Positions 25,917-37,371 of a stretch of 64,000 nucleotides of DNA are shown piece after piece (position 1 is the first letter of the stretch; each line of letters opens with the position of its first letter). The notes beneath the pieces are model-generated. The model was not told the origin of the DNA. It saw only the letters and a program-made list of their open reading frames with translations, and ran no database searches. This DNA is from Brachynemurus nebulosus (Eukaryota; Arthropoda; Insecta; Neuroptera; Myrmeleontidae): assembly GCA_035578155.1 (NCBI GenBank), contig JAPWDM010000005.1:18164877-18228876 (forward strand), given 5' to 3'. The translations under genes and the position numbers were made by a program.

Positions 25917-26272
25917 CAGCGGCATTATTCAAAATGACCTTGCGTGATGTTTCAAGTGATGCTTTTGTGAGAGAGATGCTGAAAGACACGTTTCAAGGAG
26001 AAAATAGAGATAGAAAATACAGTTTAAACAAAAATTAAGTAAATTTTCCTGGTATCCACTTGAAATTTTACTAGCGCATCGAATTTTACGGAGCTGTATT
26101 CTTCTTCTAAAAATTCTTAAGCTGTACAGGAAAAATTTTCAAATGAATCGTAAAAAATAATGCTTGAAAGGCACTTTTTATATTTTTGCTTGATAATTTC
26201 CTACCGACTGGTCACTTGAGCCTGGTTTACCGGAGGCAGTTCCGTAATTTTTACTGTAATTTTTTCTCAGTG

Positions 26273-27365
26273 TGAGACTAGAACATCGAACGACTGTAAT
26301 GCAACTTTATAAAATTAGTTGATGTTCAGTTCCTTGCAGCACACATTCACTTTAACCCTAATGCTTGATACACTGCTGTATACAAGCGACTATCCATTTT
26401 AGTAGAAATACTTGTTTTGGGCGGCTTTCCCCTATATATGTATAATTACGTAACAATAGCTAATTTTAAAAAAAAAGAAACTGTAGAAATAATAATAATA
26501 AAAAAATGATTATTAAAAATAAATAAAAGACAAAGGGAAACAAGAGAATAACTAACGACGTAAGAACATCATTGTGCTTATTTATAATGCGCTTTCAATT
26601 TACTTTTTAAAACAATTTTTTATTTTTTATTTTTATTTTGTTTTTGCCTCTCTCGTGGATATCTTTGTTCTTTTCTTTATCGTTTGTTAACTGTGTATAA
26701 CTCTGTTAGTGAAGGATAAATAAGTTTATTATTTTACAAAAATTGATAGAAAAGTATAGAGTACTCAATTGTAGAATTTTCTTTGAACGTTGATTTTATT
26801 GTTTCAATTAATAGTTTAGAGTTTTTTTTTTTATATTTACTATTAAATATACAGCGTGATCCGTTCACTTGGTTAAGAAACTCCCCAGCTTTTTCAAGTT
26901 CTTAACGTGCTTGAAGTGCTAGAGAATTTTTTCTAAATTTAAAATTACTTGAAAAAGGCTCATATTATAATTAAAAAGTAATTTTACCAATAAAATAAAA
27001 TTTGGCAACACTGTATAGTTGGCTCCAAATAAAGTTAAGAAAGTTCTTGTCCAGTGTTAATAGTACAGATTATTGTCTCTCTCAGGCACATAGTCGGTAA
27101 GTATGTTACGGTAATATATAATTAAGGAAGAATGTAAGCACATTCCACTGAATAGCTCTAAAGTTTCGTGAATATCAATATTTTAATAATTTCGATTATA
27201 AATTTCTCCGGCGAAAATGCACTGATTAACCATAAACTATGTATTCCCATGCAGTGATAGAAATATAATTAGGTATATAAATTAAGGTAGCAAGTTAAAA
27301 GTGTGCTCGTTTTTAAAGCAATGTGTTTGCGAGCGGCTTGCAAGTGACGTTGTTTTGAATATGTT
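26273..27365. other. Intergenic AT-rich DNA
   Basis: No gene is supported. TTTAACCCTAATGCTTGATAC at 26352 looks like one piggyBac-type end, but no partner was found. Confidence 0.45.
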
Positions 27366-27735
27366 CATTATGGAGGGTAGACATCAGGAGCACCATCTCT
27401 GTATCAAAAAGTGTCCATAGAAAGGCGTAAATAGTGGCGGCGCTACTGTAGCAAAAGGGTAAATTTAGAGAAGTAAACAAGGAAAGAAAAACATCTGCGT
27501 TGTTATGTAATTATTGTTTTTTTATTATAATTGTTACATATAATAGTTTTATTATTTTAAAAATTTTTATAAAACTCAACACAAAAAATCACTATACTCT
27601 TTTGCTACTCACTCTAGCGCTATTCTGGCGAGTTTTTGAACTGTTACTTAGTACTTAAAACGGGACACTTTTTGAACTATTTTTCTATTGTTTTCCGTAC
27701 AAGGTAGTCCTCCTTATATTCTGCACTCCATAATG
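27366..27735. mobile_element. MITE with CATTATGGAG inverted ends
   Basis: The left end CATTATGGAG and following AGGAGCACCATCT...CAAAAAGTGTCC recur in inverted form at the right end, where an extra stretch of about 24 bp interrupts the match. Total length is about 370 bp; non-coding. No target duplication was identified. Confidence 0.6.
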
Positions 27736-28192
27736 TTCATTTTTTAACATTATTATAGGTACTCAGAGTAGATAGAAATCTGTGTTATCAACAATATAAG
27801 ACGACTGACAATCTACTTTCTCCGTATTTTCTGGCGTTTTTCGTACAAGATTGTCAAGACTATTCTACTGGTGAATTCACAATTCAATTGAATTCAACGA
27901 CCATTGACTAAGCTAGACTATCAGACTCGTATTACAAAAGTGTGTGCAGTTTTATTGTAGTATTCATATGAAAAATCAGAGAAGCATCAAACGGACAGTT
28001 TCGATAGATTTATACGTAATTTTCTTCGCGTAAGTAACGAGAATCAGTGATTTAGGGACATTGATCAATTCTGTTCGTGTAACAAAGGTTTGTAAATCAT
28101 GCTTAAATTTCACGTTTGAATGTTTTACCGCTCAAGTTCATACTTATACCATCTACAGGCTGAATTCAGTAGTACATTTTTACTACGTTTAA

Positions 28193-29051
28193 GGGGGCAG
28201 TTCACGCCAGAAACGGCTAATAAACAAATTTTTTTCGAATCTCGTTTTTTGTTTTTATTTCGTTCTGTGGTTCTTTACAAACACGGTGATATATAAAACA
28301 TGGCCAAAAATTTTTTTTTCAAGTAGAAAAATATTTATTTGTGAGCCGCTGCACAGCCAAGTTGCTCCTCCTTTGCAGATAACGCTCGCCCCCCCCCCCT
28401 CGCGATTTGATCAGTGATATTTAGTTTTGGTGTGTACGCGAGTTATAGTATGCACTGAGATAATGTTCTTTTATTTGTATGCCTTTGTAGAGGTTTTAAT
28501 AAACAGTGAGTAAACCGCTTCTTTTGTTATTATTTTTGTTTTTTACCGTTTCCCGAAACTTGTGTTTTTCCCGACAAGGAAAATCATATCTCAAGTTCTA
28601 GAAAAGATAGAAACTTAATTTTGTTTTATTTTGTTTATAAATCAATTGCGCATAAAGTGGAGTATGCTTTTTCCATTTGAACAATTGTAACTATTTTTAA
28701 ACATTTTTTTTTAAATAAAAAATTGGGTTTTATAATTTTTAGAACTTTGGGATTACAATTGTATAGTTAATTTTTTAAATTACTTGAAACCCATATCTCA
28801 GCTTTATGGACAGGTCCTTTAGGAATAAAATAATGAAAAAATATTTAAAAAATATTAATTACTTTTTGAGATATGGCATTCCTTGTAAACGCTTAAAAAC
28901 TTGTGAAAAGGGGCCCCCTCCCCTTACAGGGAAGAGTAATGAATGTTTCAAAAACCAAATTTTCTATTTGAAACCATCCCTAATTTGAAAAAAATTTCAA
29001 CAAGCAAAATAATCATAAATAAAAAATTGCTTTTTTATTTGAACTCCTCTC
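28193..29051. mobile_element. Possible TTAA-flanked piggyBac-type MITE
   Basis: TTAA at 28189-28192 and 29052-29055 flank ends GGGGGCAGTTCA and GAGAGGAGTTCA (other strand). The short, imperfect match makes this weaker than the other TTAA elements. The interior includes a C-run at 28391-28399 and AT-rich DNA, with no transposase. Confidence 0.45.
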
Positions 29052-29055
29052 TTAA

Positions 29056-31130
29056 CTGTTACCGACACAGAACTACTATGAAACTGGACACACTTTGTAA
29101 TATGAGTTAATCAATGATTGTTGATTGAATTACCTATTCTGAAACACACTGTATAATAAATAATAACTACGGTGAAATGAAAAATTTTTTACTGTTAGCG
29201 TTAGTATTGTACAATCATGAAACTTTATTATAAAGAAGACGAAAGAGACACAGAAGTTATGGTGTTCGTTTATAAATGTATTTTAACTAAATTATAATGG
29301 CAGCGCAGCACCGGTAAAGTTAAAAAATCTTTTCCCTTTTTGTCATCAAAAATCATATTAAATCAGCTAAAAAATTCCTTTAACAATGTATTTTACTGAC
29401 TGTATATGTATCCATATAACCAGTCCAACTTATAGGCATGTATATAGCCGGAATACGGTTGATGCAAGTAACTTATAATAATCATTTTAATGAAATAAAA
29501 GCTTTGTTAAAATGACTTTATAATTAAAGTATATGAACGATGTACTCGGCACAATAGAGAGGGGATACTGTGCTATTTGTTACGCGTAACAATAAAAATT
29601 GAGAAATAAGTAAAATTCAAAATCATGTATTTTATATTAAAGTAAGAATTTGAAATAGTAGATTGAAAAAAAATTATAATCCAATCCATAAAAACTAAAC
29701 TAAAAACAAAATCGATTTGGGAACTATTAAATTTATTGTAGTGACGTCATTGAGTTTACTAAATTGTTTTATTTCGTAAAAGTTGGTATACGATTGCAGT
29801 GATTTGGATGAAGTGAGAGAATCGCCATTAATGACTTAATCAAAAGTTAAACTTTAAATTTACCTTTGTGACGTCATTATATTTGTTTGTTTTTTGCTAT
29901 AAGACTTGTTATAAAAATTATACCTAGTATTTTGAAGTTTTATTCCAGTTGTAGTTTGTCGGAGATTTTTCGTTTTAATTTTTATTAAAATTAGAAGCGT
30001 TATTGCCAACCAAATTTGAGTTTTAGAATGTAGATTGTATTTACATATATCTGAAATTTGATAAATTTAGTACTAGAAATCAAAAATTCACCTTGAAGTT
30101 ACTAAAGATTCATTAGCCAAGTCGCAATAAATCATCTGAGTCAGGATCTATTTGTCAAATTTTTTTTCGTTTTAACAGTTAAATTATCAGTTTTTATGGT
30201 ATAAACTTTATCATAGAGCGGACGGAGTTTTAGACTAAGTACTAAATATGTTTGTTGAATTAGAGATTGAATTTTCACATCGAGTTCCATTATTTTGATA
30301 GCAGAAATGGAAACTTTACACGATTTCTTGCTATTTGAGAATCGAGACAAATTTACCGTTGAATTCTCACCACCCATCGTTATCCACTTATTTCCTATCT
30401 CGTTTGTATTTTGGTCGATCATTAAATATATATTATAACTTGCCGAATAATATAAAGCAACCAAGTTTCAAATCTATTCAATGGTGCCCGCCAGAACAGA
30501 GATAAAAAATTAATTAAATATATTATTAAAAGAGGATAACAATAGGATATTCAAAGTATTATGTACATTGTAATTAGTTTATTAAAAAAAGGATCCCTGG
30601 CTTGGCTTGCGCCTCGTTTTGGCTTGTCTCTCATTTCTTCTGATTTCACACAAAACATTTTCATTTGTTGTTGCATGTTATTAAATTTTAACTAAATTTA
30701 ATTATTATTATTTCGTGTTATTATTTTTATTTAAAGTCTTAATTAATTCTATTATTTTTACAATTTAATTATCAAAAAAGTTTTTAAAATTGTTCTTTTG
30801 AAACTTACAATTAGTCGGCACATTCCACTGTTTGACAGGTTGAACCGCTTTGATAACTTCTTAACCACCAAATAGATTGTGTTTTTTTTCTAGAAATTTT
30901 CTTTTTTAATGGAACTTGGCCTCTGATTAAAAAAGTGGGTATAAAGCATTTGTAAAAATTTTAATATAAAAATTGTATATTGTTAATTTTAGACCAAGCG
31001 CTAAGTATTTTTATATGAAAAAAATTCCGCCCAAAGTAATTTTTTTTTTTATAAAACTGTTAGTCCTAGGTGTCGTTAATAATTTATAAAGTAATTTACT
31101 GTTGAGAGGTTTACTTTGTGAAATTTCATT
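29056..31130. other. Intergenic AT-rich DNA
   Basis: Chance open frames exist, including a 107-codon one on the minus strand near 30141-30464, but their composition and lack of motifs do not support a gene. Confidence 0.4.
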
Positions 31131-31190
31131 TTAAATATTAAAAATATTTAAAGTTTTAATTACTTTGTCAATTTCACTAGAATTGAGTAG

Positions 31191-31237
31191 AATTTACTAA
31201 ACGCGTTTTCAATCTCGCGATCATCATCAGAGTAATT
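31191..31237 (-). ncRNA. Hammerhead-ribozyme-like motif in left PLE arm
   Basis: The inverted counterpart of the motif at 32279-32325. CTGATGA core at 31230-31224, GAAA core at 31210-31207, and stem I halves at 31237-31231 and 31198-31191 are all preserved on the minus strand. Confidence 0.65.
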
Positions 31238-31533
31238 GAAGAAATGTATGTGGGAGTGTAATAAATACTCTAAAAAATGAATTTGGGAAAAACCCGTCAT
31301 TATACTATTTCATATGAAATAGGCTGTACCATAACGTACCTGATAAACCAGTTTTGAATAATAGAGATAATTATTTTTATCTGTGTAAGGTAAAAATTTT
31401 TAACCAATATGTTCAAGAATAAAGGAGGGGTGTCCAAAATGTTAAAGTTGCTGAAAATTATATTTTTTTTTTTTTTTCTTTTTTCGTTTAGAAGTTCAGT
31501 TTTAATAAAGGTGAATTATTTAGGTCGTTTTGA

Positions 31534-32031
31534 TCATTTAAAACCTCCACTTGTGGGTCACTGTTCAATCTATCACTCCCTTTCCTAGGTGTCATCTCAC
31601 AAAAAATAGGCAATTTATTTTCAAAATATAATATATCACCCGCCTTCTGTTCATTTGGAAATCTCGGCCGTTCACTTTTTAACGCAAAAGAAAAAACTGA
31701 TCCGCTAAAAAAGAGTGGAGTTTACCGCTTAGATTGTTCGCAGTGTAATGCTAAATACGTGGGACAGACGGGTCGCAGCTTCGAGACAAGGTATAAGGAA
31801 CATGTTGGATCTCAAATTCATAGCTCAAATTTTGGTTTACACGTCTTAGAAACAGGTCATTTCCCCAATATAAATCACAAACCAAAAGTTCTACATATTT
31901 GTCAAAAGGGTACAAAACTGAATCTCTTGGAGGCTCTTGAAATTAATAGATTGAACAGTGACCCACAAGTGGAGGTTTTAAATGATCAAAACGACCTAAA
32001 TAATTCACCTTTATTAAAACTGAACTTCTAA
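31534..32031 (+). pseudogene. Penelope-like GIY-YIG endonuclease domain (truncated ORF)
   Basis: The frame stays open from 31534 to the stop at 32029-32031 (165 codons) with no initiator needed, because it is the 3' end of a longer ORF. It begins SFKTSTCGSLFNLSLPFLGV within the inverted arm, then SQKIGNLFSKYNIS and KEKTDPLKKSGVYRLDCSQC, followed by AKYVGQTGRSFETRYKEH. GVY and YVG are the two halves of the GIY-YIG nuclease signature; Arg in GRSFETR is the expected catalytic Arg and Glu in LNLLEALEI the metal-binding Glu. The CSQC pair and the later His residues (EHV, LHVLETGH) match the zinc-finger-like insertion typical of PLE endonucleases. In PLEs this domain nicks target DNA for retrotransposition. 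The reverse transcriptase portion that should precede it is absent. The domain itself looks intact. Confidence 0.85.
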
Positions 32032-32278
32032 ACGAAAAAAGAAAAAAAAAATATATAATTTTCAGCAACTTTAACATTTTGGACACCCCTCCTTTATTCT
32101 TGAACATATTGGTTAAAAATTTTTACCTTACACAGATAAAAATAATTATCTCTATTATTCAAAACTGGTTTATCAGGTACGTTATGGTACAGCCTATTTC
32201 ATATGAAATAGTATAATGACGGGTTTTTCCCAAATTCATTTTTAAGAGTATTTATTACACTCCCACATACATTTCTTC

Positions 32279-32325
32279 AATTACTCTGATGATGATCGCG
32301 AGATTGAAAACGCGTTTAGTAAATT
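32279..32325 (+). ncRNA. Hammerhead-ribozyme-like motif in right PLE arm
   Basis: The order is AATTACT (stem I), CTGATGA (core), TGATC-GCGA-GATT (stem II capped by a GNRA loop), GAAA (core), a very short ACGCGTTT (stem III), and AGTAAATT (stem I partner with one bulged A). Both invariant cores are intact. One weak point is a U-U pair at the base of stem II. PLE pLTRs are known to carry minimal type I hammerheads with tiny stem III. Predicted cleavage lies just before AGTAAATT at 32318. Confidence 0.65.
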
Positions 32326-32384
32326 CTACTCAATTCTAGTGAAATTGACAAAGTAATTAAAACTTTAAATATTTTTAATATTTA

Positions 32385-33030
32385 ATTTATAAAGTTTTCT
32401 CCCTCCAACAAGCACCGTATATTCTCCTCTTTGAGGAGGCGGGAGAAGCAAATATTTCTTTCTGGCCAGTTCCTTAATTTTTTCAATTTTACGAGAAAAA
32501 TGGTTTAGTACAAAATTACAGCTTATTAGTCGATTAAACAAACTGTGTATAAAAAATTATATAGGTACGTACCTATTTTCCGCTAAGTTAATATTTCTTC
32601 AAGAAATACCTACCCTAAAAAAAGTCAAATCATTTAATTATAAAATTCTACAAATACTCGGTCCCTCTCGACAGGGTACGAGGTGCTTTTGGGAGGGAAA
32701 AAATTTCATAATTTTCTAATGATATCCAATCAATTTATATGAAAAAAAATGGTTTGGAATTTTCTCCAAATTTCGTACTAAATACCGACTTGACTACTGG
32801 TCTACGTATACATTATCTGATTATTTTGGAGGCAATAAAAAAAAGATGTGATTCATAATATTTACTACGAAAGATTTTCTAAAGGGATATAATTATGCAT
32901 AAATATATTAAAATACAAAGGAAAATACTCTCAAGTTACCTAATTTTAAATTGAGTAAATAAAATAGAGCTTTAACAAAAAATCTTTCATCTTTTTTAGC
33001 CTGATATAAGCATAGTATATTTATATTTAT

Positions 33031-33109
<79 letters not shown>

Positions 33110-34188
33110 TTTTTTAAAAAATTACTCTTGTTGTTTAAGTATTAAAATTTTTTTTTATACTTAAATTATATAAAAAAATATAAAGGTAAAATATGTATAA
33201 AGTATTATTATTAATTTTTTTTTTTAAATCATTTAGAAAGTCAAAGGTTTGTATAATCATTAACAAATTATGTAAAGGTTAATATTAAGGTAGTTGGTCG
33301 ATAAAACGATTTTTTCAGAGGATTTTAACGAAACTTCTCCAGATATTTATCTAATATACAATACCAATAATACGAGCCCTTACTGAAAAAAAATTGACCA
33401 TCCCAATTTTGAGAAAAACGATTTCAAAGTTTTGTAATTTTAACACGGTCTCTTATGGGAAAACACTATTCTTTTTGAATAAAATGAAAACGTGTCAAAG
33501 GAATTTGATAAAATTTCAATATGTTATAAAATAGAAAGTTACAAACCATATTTAACAAGAAATAAAAATTATTCACTACGTCGTTTTTGAAATATAATTT
33601 ATAAGTACATCATTTTACAACGTTTTTACAACGCTTTTTCAATAATATTTTTATATTGTTACAACATGAGCGCGCGGAAATTAAAAAAAACAAGTGATAT
33701 ACAAATATAATAACTGAAGATTATTAATAGGTGCATTATTTAATTTTTGATAAAAGAAAAATTTTTTTTTGAGATATACTTTTGTACCGGACTATCTCAG
33801 AGCAACTACGTTAAATAAAAGCAAGAAATATTTTATCCCGAGTATTCGAACTATTGAACTACGAAATCATGGCTTAATATGTGTCTAATACACACTCTTC
33901 GAATTTTCTTAAATTGAGACACCTGAGCTTTTGGGGAAATAAACATTTTTTTTCTGCTTTCTGGATTTTCACCCCGTATCTAATTATTGTCCATTTTTAA
34001 TTGTTAGGGATATACGATAATAAATTCTCTGTTTCAAGAATAATTGCATATATATAGATACATTACATTCTATGTATATAATATAATAATAAAAAAGTCG
34101 CCAAGTGCGCGTTGTACATGCATTAAGTGAGAGTTATATCTATGGCTATTTAAGTACATTTTTTACCGTTTATTTAAAAATAGATAAG
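32385..34188. other. Intergenic AT-rich DNA with (TA)n tract
   Basis: Contains a (TA)n microsatellite at about 33035-33103. Otherwise no gene or element end was recognised. Confidence 0.5.
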
Positions 34189-34190
34189 TA

Positions 34191-35092
34191 CCGTAAAACC
34201 GTTTAGACCCGGACAGGGGGTTTAGACCCGGACACTTTGCACCAATCTTCAAATTAAATAATTTCTACATTAACCTGCAACAATAAACATTTGTTCTTGA
34301 CGTCATTAGAGAGAGAGAAACATCCTCTAAACAGCAGTACCAATAAAAATTACGGACTTGAACATTTACTATTTCATTTTACAGGATTACTATCCTACAG
34401 TTTTTCAAAGAAATAAAATGTGTGTCTAACTTAGACATGTAATTTTCCTCATAATTGTTATATTGTTTTAGTTTTGACATGTATGTGTTTAGAATTTTAT
34501 CGCGTAACATTTAATGATGTTTGAAATTATATTCGACGTATATATAAAAAAATACATGTTATATACATATATCCGTTTAGACCCGGACATATCAGTTTAT
34601 TAAACTATGGCCGCGATTCGCACCAGTTGTAACTTCCACTGTCCATACGTTAATATTCCCCCCAGAATTACGCGGTTTATGACTCCTTCTGGTGTCATAT
34701 CGAATGTTTACTTTATAGAGAGGCATACTATGCATTGCCCCCTCTTCTTTCCCACAAAATATTTTGAAGTCTTTGACAGGTTCAAAGACATCAGACGATA
34801 TAAAATACTGTCCTAAACCCGATGGGAGAGGTTATTTTGCATGTTATTACATTATTTAAGTAAGTGTCCGGGTCAAGACGGATTTGGGGTGTAGACCCAG
34901 ATACTTACTAATTATTTTTTATTTTTTTTACTTTTACTTGTAATGAGACAAATGGGTCAGGGATATAACAAATAATATACACTCTTTCTAATTGTAATAC
35001 TTTTATTGGTGATATCTATGAAGGAAACATGTATAAACATAAAACTATACCAAAAAATGTAAAAAAGTGTCCGGGTCTAGACGGTTTTACGG
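34191..35092 (+). mobile_element. TA-flanked DNA transposon with CCCGGACA boxes, copy 1
   Basis: Inverted ends CCGTAAAACCGTTTAGACCC and CCGTAAAACCGTCTAGACCC (other strand), extended by GGACA, are flanked by TA at 34189-34190 and 35093-35094, as in Tc1/mariner-like elements. The box TAGACCCGGACA or its complement recurs near 34200, 34220, 34575, 34868 and 35070. It is 902 bp with no transposase. A 69-codon frame at 34607-34816 is partly shared with copy 2 but is frameshifted there, so it is not treated as a gene. Confidence 0.8.
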
Positions 35093-35094
35093 TA

Positions 35095-36264
35095 TATTCG
35101 GTAAGAGCCTCTCAGTTTAATTTGTTCATAGCAGTTATAGTAGGAAATATTTCGTAAACGATTCATTTAACAATGAAGAGGACGTTGAAAAAACCTCAGC
35201 TTCATTTTAAAACATCTTTTTAGCAATATCCCGCACGATATAGGATACAAAAAGTGATTTCCACAGTTATCTACAAAAGACGAAAATTTTTTCCATTTTT
35301 CAGCATTTTCCATAATGATTTAAACTTGAATTTTTGGGGGATGTTTTCTAACACTGAGATATACTTCGATTAAAAATTTTATTTGTTGGCGACCATTTTC
35401 TGTAGTGTACCTTAGTTTTGAAAGATAAACAATTCGCCATTTTGAAGCTCAATATTTTACGAGCGGGCTTTAAAAATGAAAGGCGGTAAATGGAAACTCA
35501 TTTTCATATTGCGAGCTCTTTTTAACGATATCCCACACGATGTGGCAGGTGGAAAAATATTTCGAGTCCCATTTTTCAATATGGAAAAGTACCCCAAAAA
35601 ATCAAGGGAAAAATTTTTTTTTGTTGTCAATTAGTTGATGTTTCTATCTATAGCACACATGTACAAAAGTTCAGGAATTAGCGGTGCGATTAATTATTTT
35701 GAGATGTTTCTTCGGAACCCTAAAAATGGATAGGCGAAGCCATTTGTTTGAACTATGAACACAGTTGCATGAGAGCTGAGAACGTTATTATGTTGGCAGA
35801 TAATTTAAAATTGTCTAGGAACTGTCTCCGCATATTTTAATATATTAACATTAACGTATAATATGTATATTATGTATCTCAATGAATACAATATATACAT
35901 ACAAAGACAATAAACCTACGAGGATATAGGTGGAGCATATTATTATAGAGTCGTTTATATGCAACCAGTATGAATGTTTATGTAAGTTGGTACAGTTGAA
36001 ACAAATAAGAAGTTCCAAGTTGTATTTTTGGAATGTACTGTACATGTAACTGAAATTTCGGTAGGTACATTCTCAAAACGGTCTCTTTATTCAAAAATAA
36101 TATTTTTTGATTTTTTTCTTTGAATCATAGAAAATGTTTTTGTTGATTCATCAGATTAAAGACTATTTTTCCTTCGAGTCAAGCTTTATATAAATGTTTT
36201 GGATTAGGATGATTGGTTAAATTAGACTAATTTAGGCATGATTTTCCCATTTTTGCTATATACA
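35095..36264. other. Intergenic DNA with diverged direct repeats
   Basis: Two diverged direct segments share AATATCCCGCACGATATAGG / GATATCCCACACGATGTGGC (about 35222 and 35527) and surrounding words such as CATTTTTCA. No gene is supported. A further element half (36110-36262) repeats in direct orientation at 37570-37700. Confidence 0.45.
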
Positions 36265-37371
36265 CCGGTCAATTTAAACATGCAAGGGTACAAAAATTAG
36301 GGGAGAGCTGAAAATTGGTATGAATGTTCGGAACACCATTATAAATAAGTGTTGAAAAGTCCTCATCGATCCTGTACGTGGAAAAAATTTTATTTAAGGT
36401 CAAAGGTGTCAAAAATGAGGTTTTCGCGTTTTTCAGCAAAAAGGTAAGTTTCATCATAAAATTAGGCCAGACAAAAATTGTAGATCATATAATTATCTAT
36501 AAAAAATGTCTCAATAAATTTTTTCCTAAGGGCCACCGTTTCTGAGATATAACTATTACAAAAGTTGTAATCTTCGTAATATGCACATGTTTCCACGCCA
36601 CCTGTGAGGTAGTGTATTTAGCGGGTTTTTTAAAAGGGTTTCCCCGCCTATTCCACGGTCTATGGTGATCCTGTTTAATTGAAAACTATTGAATAATAAA
36701 AAATATTAGTATTGGGAATGATGAAAGCGGTATAGATTTTTAAAAAATTGAGGGAAATTATTCATAGGATTCATAATCGTCTAATATTTCAGCTTCCTTT
36801 TCTTCTTGATCTTGTTCTTCTTCTTGTTCTTCCTGTTGGGTGCAAGTGAATTGCCTCAATAGCTATGTATCACATGTCTTCTCGTTGGTATCATACGAAT
36901 CCTCTTCTGTTGGTGATTCAACATTAGAGCACGACTGGTCTTGACAATTGGTACATGCAATCGAACCAAACAATCCAACTTTTTTGCAGCCGCATTTTGC
37001 ACTACATCACTTACACTAAAAAAAATTGTGTTGGGGAGTTTTGCCGGCGCAGGTGGGAGATTTTTTATAATAGTTATATCTCAGAAACGGTGGCCCTTAG
37101 GAAAAAAATTATTGAGACATTTTTTATAGATAATTATATGATCTACAATTTTTGTCTGAGCTAATTTTATGAGAAAACTTACCGTTTTTCTGAAAAACGC
37201 GAAAACCCCACTTTTGACACCTTTGATCTTGAATAAAATTTTTTCCACGTACAGGATTGATGAGGACTTTTCAACACTTATTTATAATGGTATTCAGAAC
37301 ATTCGTACCAATTTTCAGCTCTCCCCTAATGTTTGTATTTTTAGCAGTATTTTTAGGGCTAAATTGATCGG
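36265..37371. mobile_element. Inverted-repeat element with Cys-rich coding remnant
   Basis: Arms 36265-36558 and 37066-37371 are inverted copies (for example ATTAGGGGAGAGCTGAAAAT and its complement; GGGCCACCGTTTCTGAGATA and its complement). The roughly 500-bp centre encodes a Cys-rich, acidic C-terminal protein remnant on the minus strand. Outer ends are not sharply defined and no target duplication was found. It looks like the decayed end of a larger element whose terminal region was duplicated in inverted form. Confidence 0.6.
36758..37006 (-). pseudogene. Cys-rich / acidic C-terminal protein remnant
   Basis: Minus-strand translation starts CSAKCGCKKVGLFGSIAC, continues TNCQDQSCSNVESPTEEDSY and, after one in-frame TAG, ends in a Glu-rich tail (QQEEQEEEQDQEEKEAEILD, then DYESYE and a stop at 36758-36760). 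The pattern C-x-C-x-K-x-G-L-x-C-x3-C-x2-C-x4-C-x-N followed by an acidic tail is common at the C-terminus of repetitive, probably element-encoded proteins in arthropod genomes. Here the Cys after GLF is replaced by Gly, and a TGA lies directly upstream, so it is a dead fragment. Family name and function are unknown to me; recognition of the motif is from general familiarity. Confidence 0.5.

Larger units (their letters stand above)
24606..26272. mobile_element. DNA transposon with CACTGAGAAAAAA inverted ends
   Basis: The left end CACTGAGAAAAAAATACGGT and the right end CACTGAGAAAAAATTACAGT (read on the other strand) are inverted copies over about 33 bp. Internal copies of the TACGGAGCT and GTACAGGAAAAATT words lie inside both ends (24656-24770; 26085-26140), showing subterminal inverted repeats. 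The element spans 1,667 bp, has no transposase frame, and contains two further inverted-repeat elements nested in it. No clear target duplication was found, so the superfamily is open. Confidence 0.65.
31131..32384 (+). mobile_element. Penelope-like retroelement remnant with inverted terminal repeats
   Basis: Arms 31131-31573 and 31947-32384 are near-identical inverted copies of about 440 bp, separated by 373 bp that encode the endonuclease domain. Penelope-like elements (PLEs) are known for terminal repeats (pLTRs) that may be direct or inverted and for 5'-truncated copies. The right arm holds the last about 27 codons of the ORF and the downstream pLTR; the left arm is the same region inverted. 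Each arm has a hammerhead-like motif. The reverse transcriptase domain is missing, so the copy is not autonomous. Confidence 0.85.

Noticed and set aside
25643..25989. Two overlapping minus-strand frames with Cys residues
   Set aside because: They run through the inverted repeat and duplicated segment of the nested MITE; reading is incidental.
30141..30464. 107-codon minus-strand frame
   Set aside because: AT-driven composition, no motif, no splice or promoter support.
34607..34816. Possible small gene in the CCCGGACA element
   Set aside because: The matching region of copy 2 is frameshifted, so the frame is not maintained.
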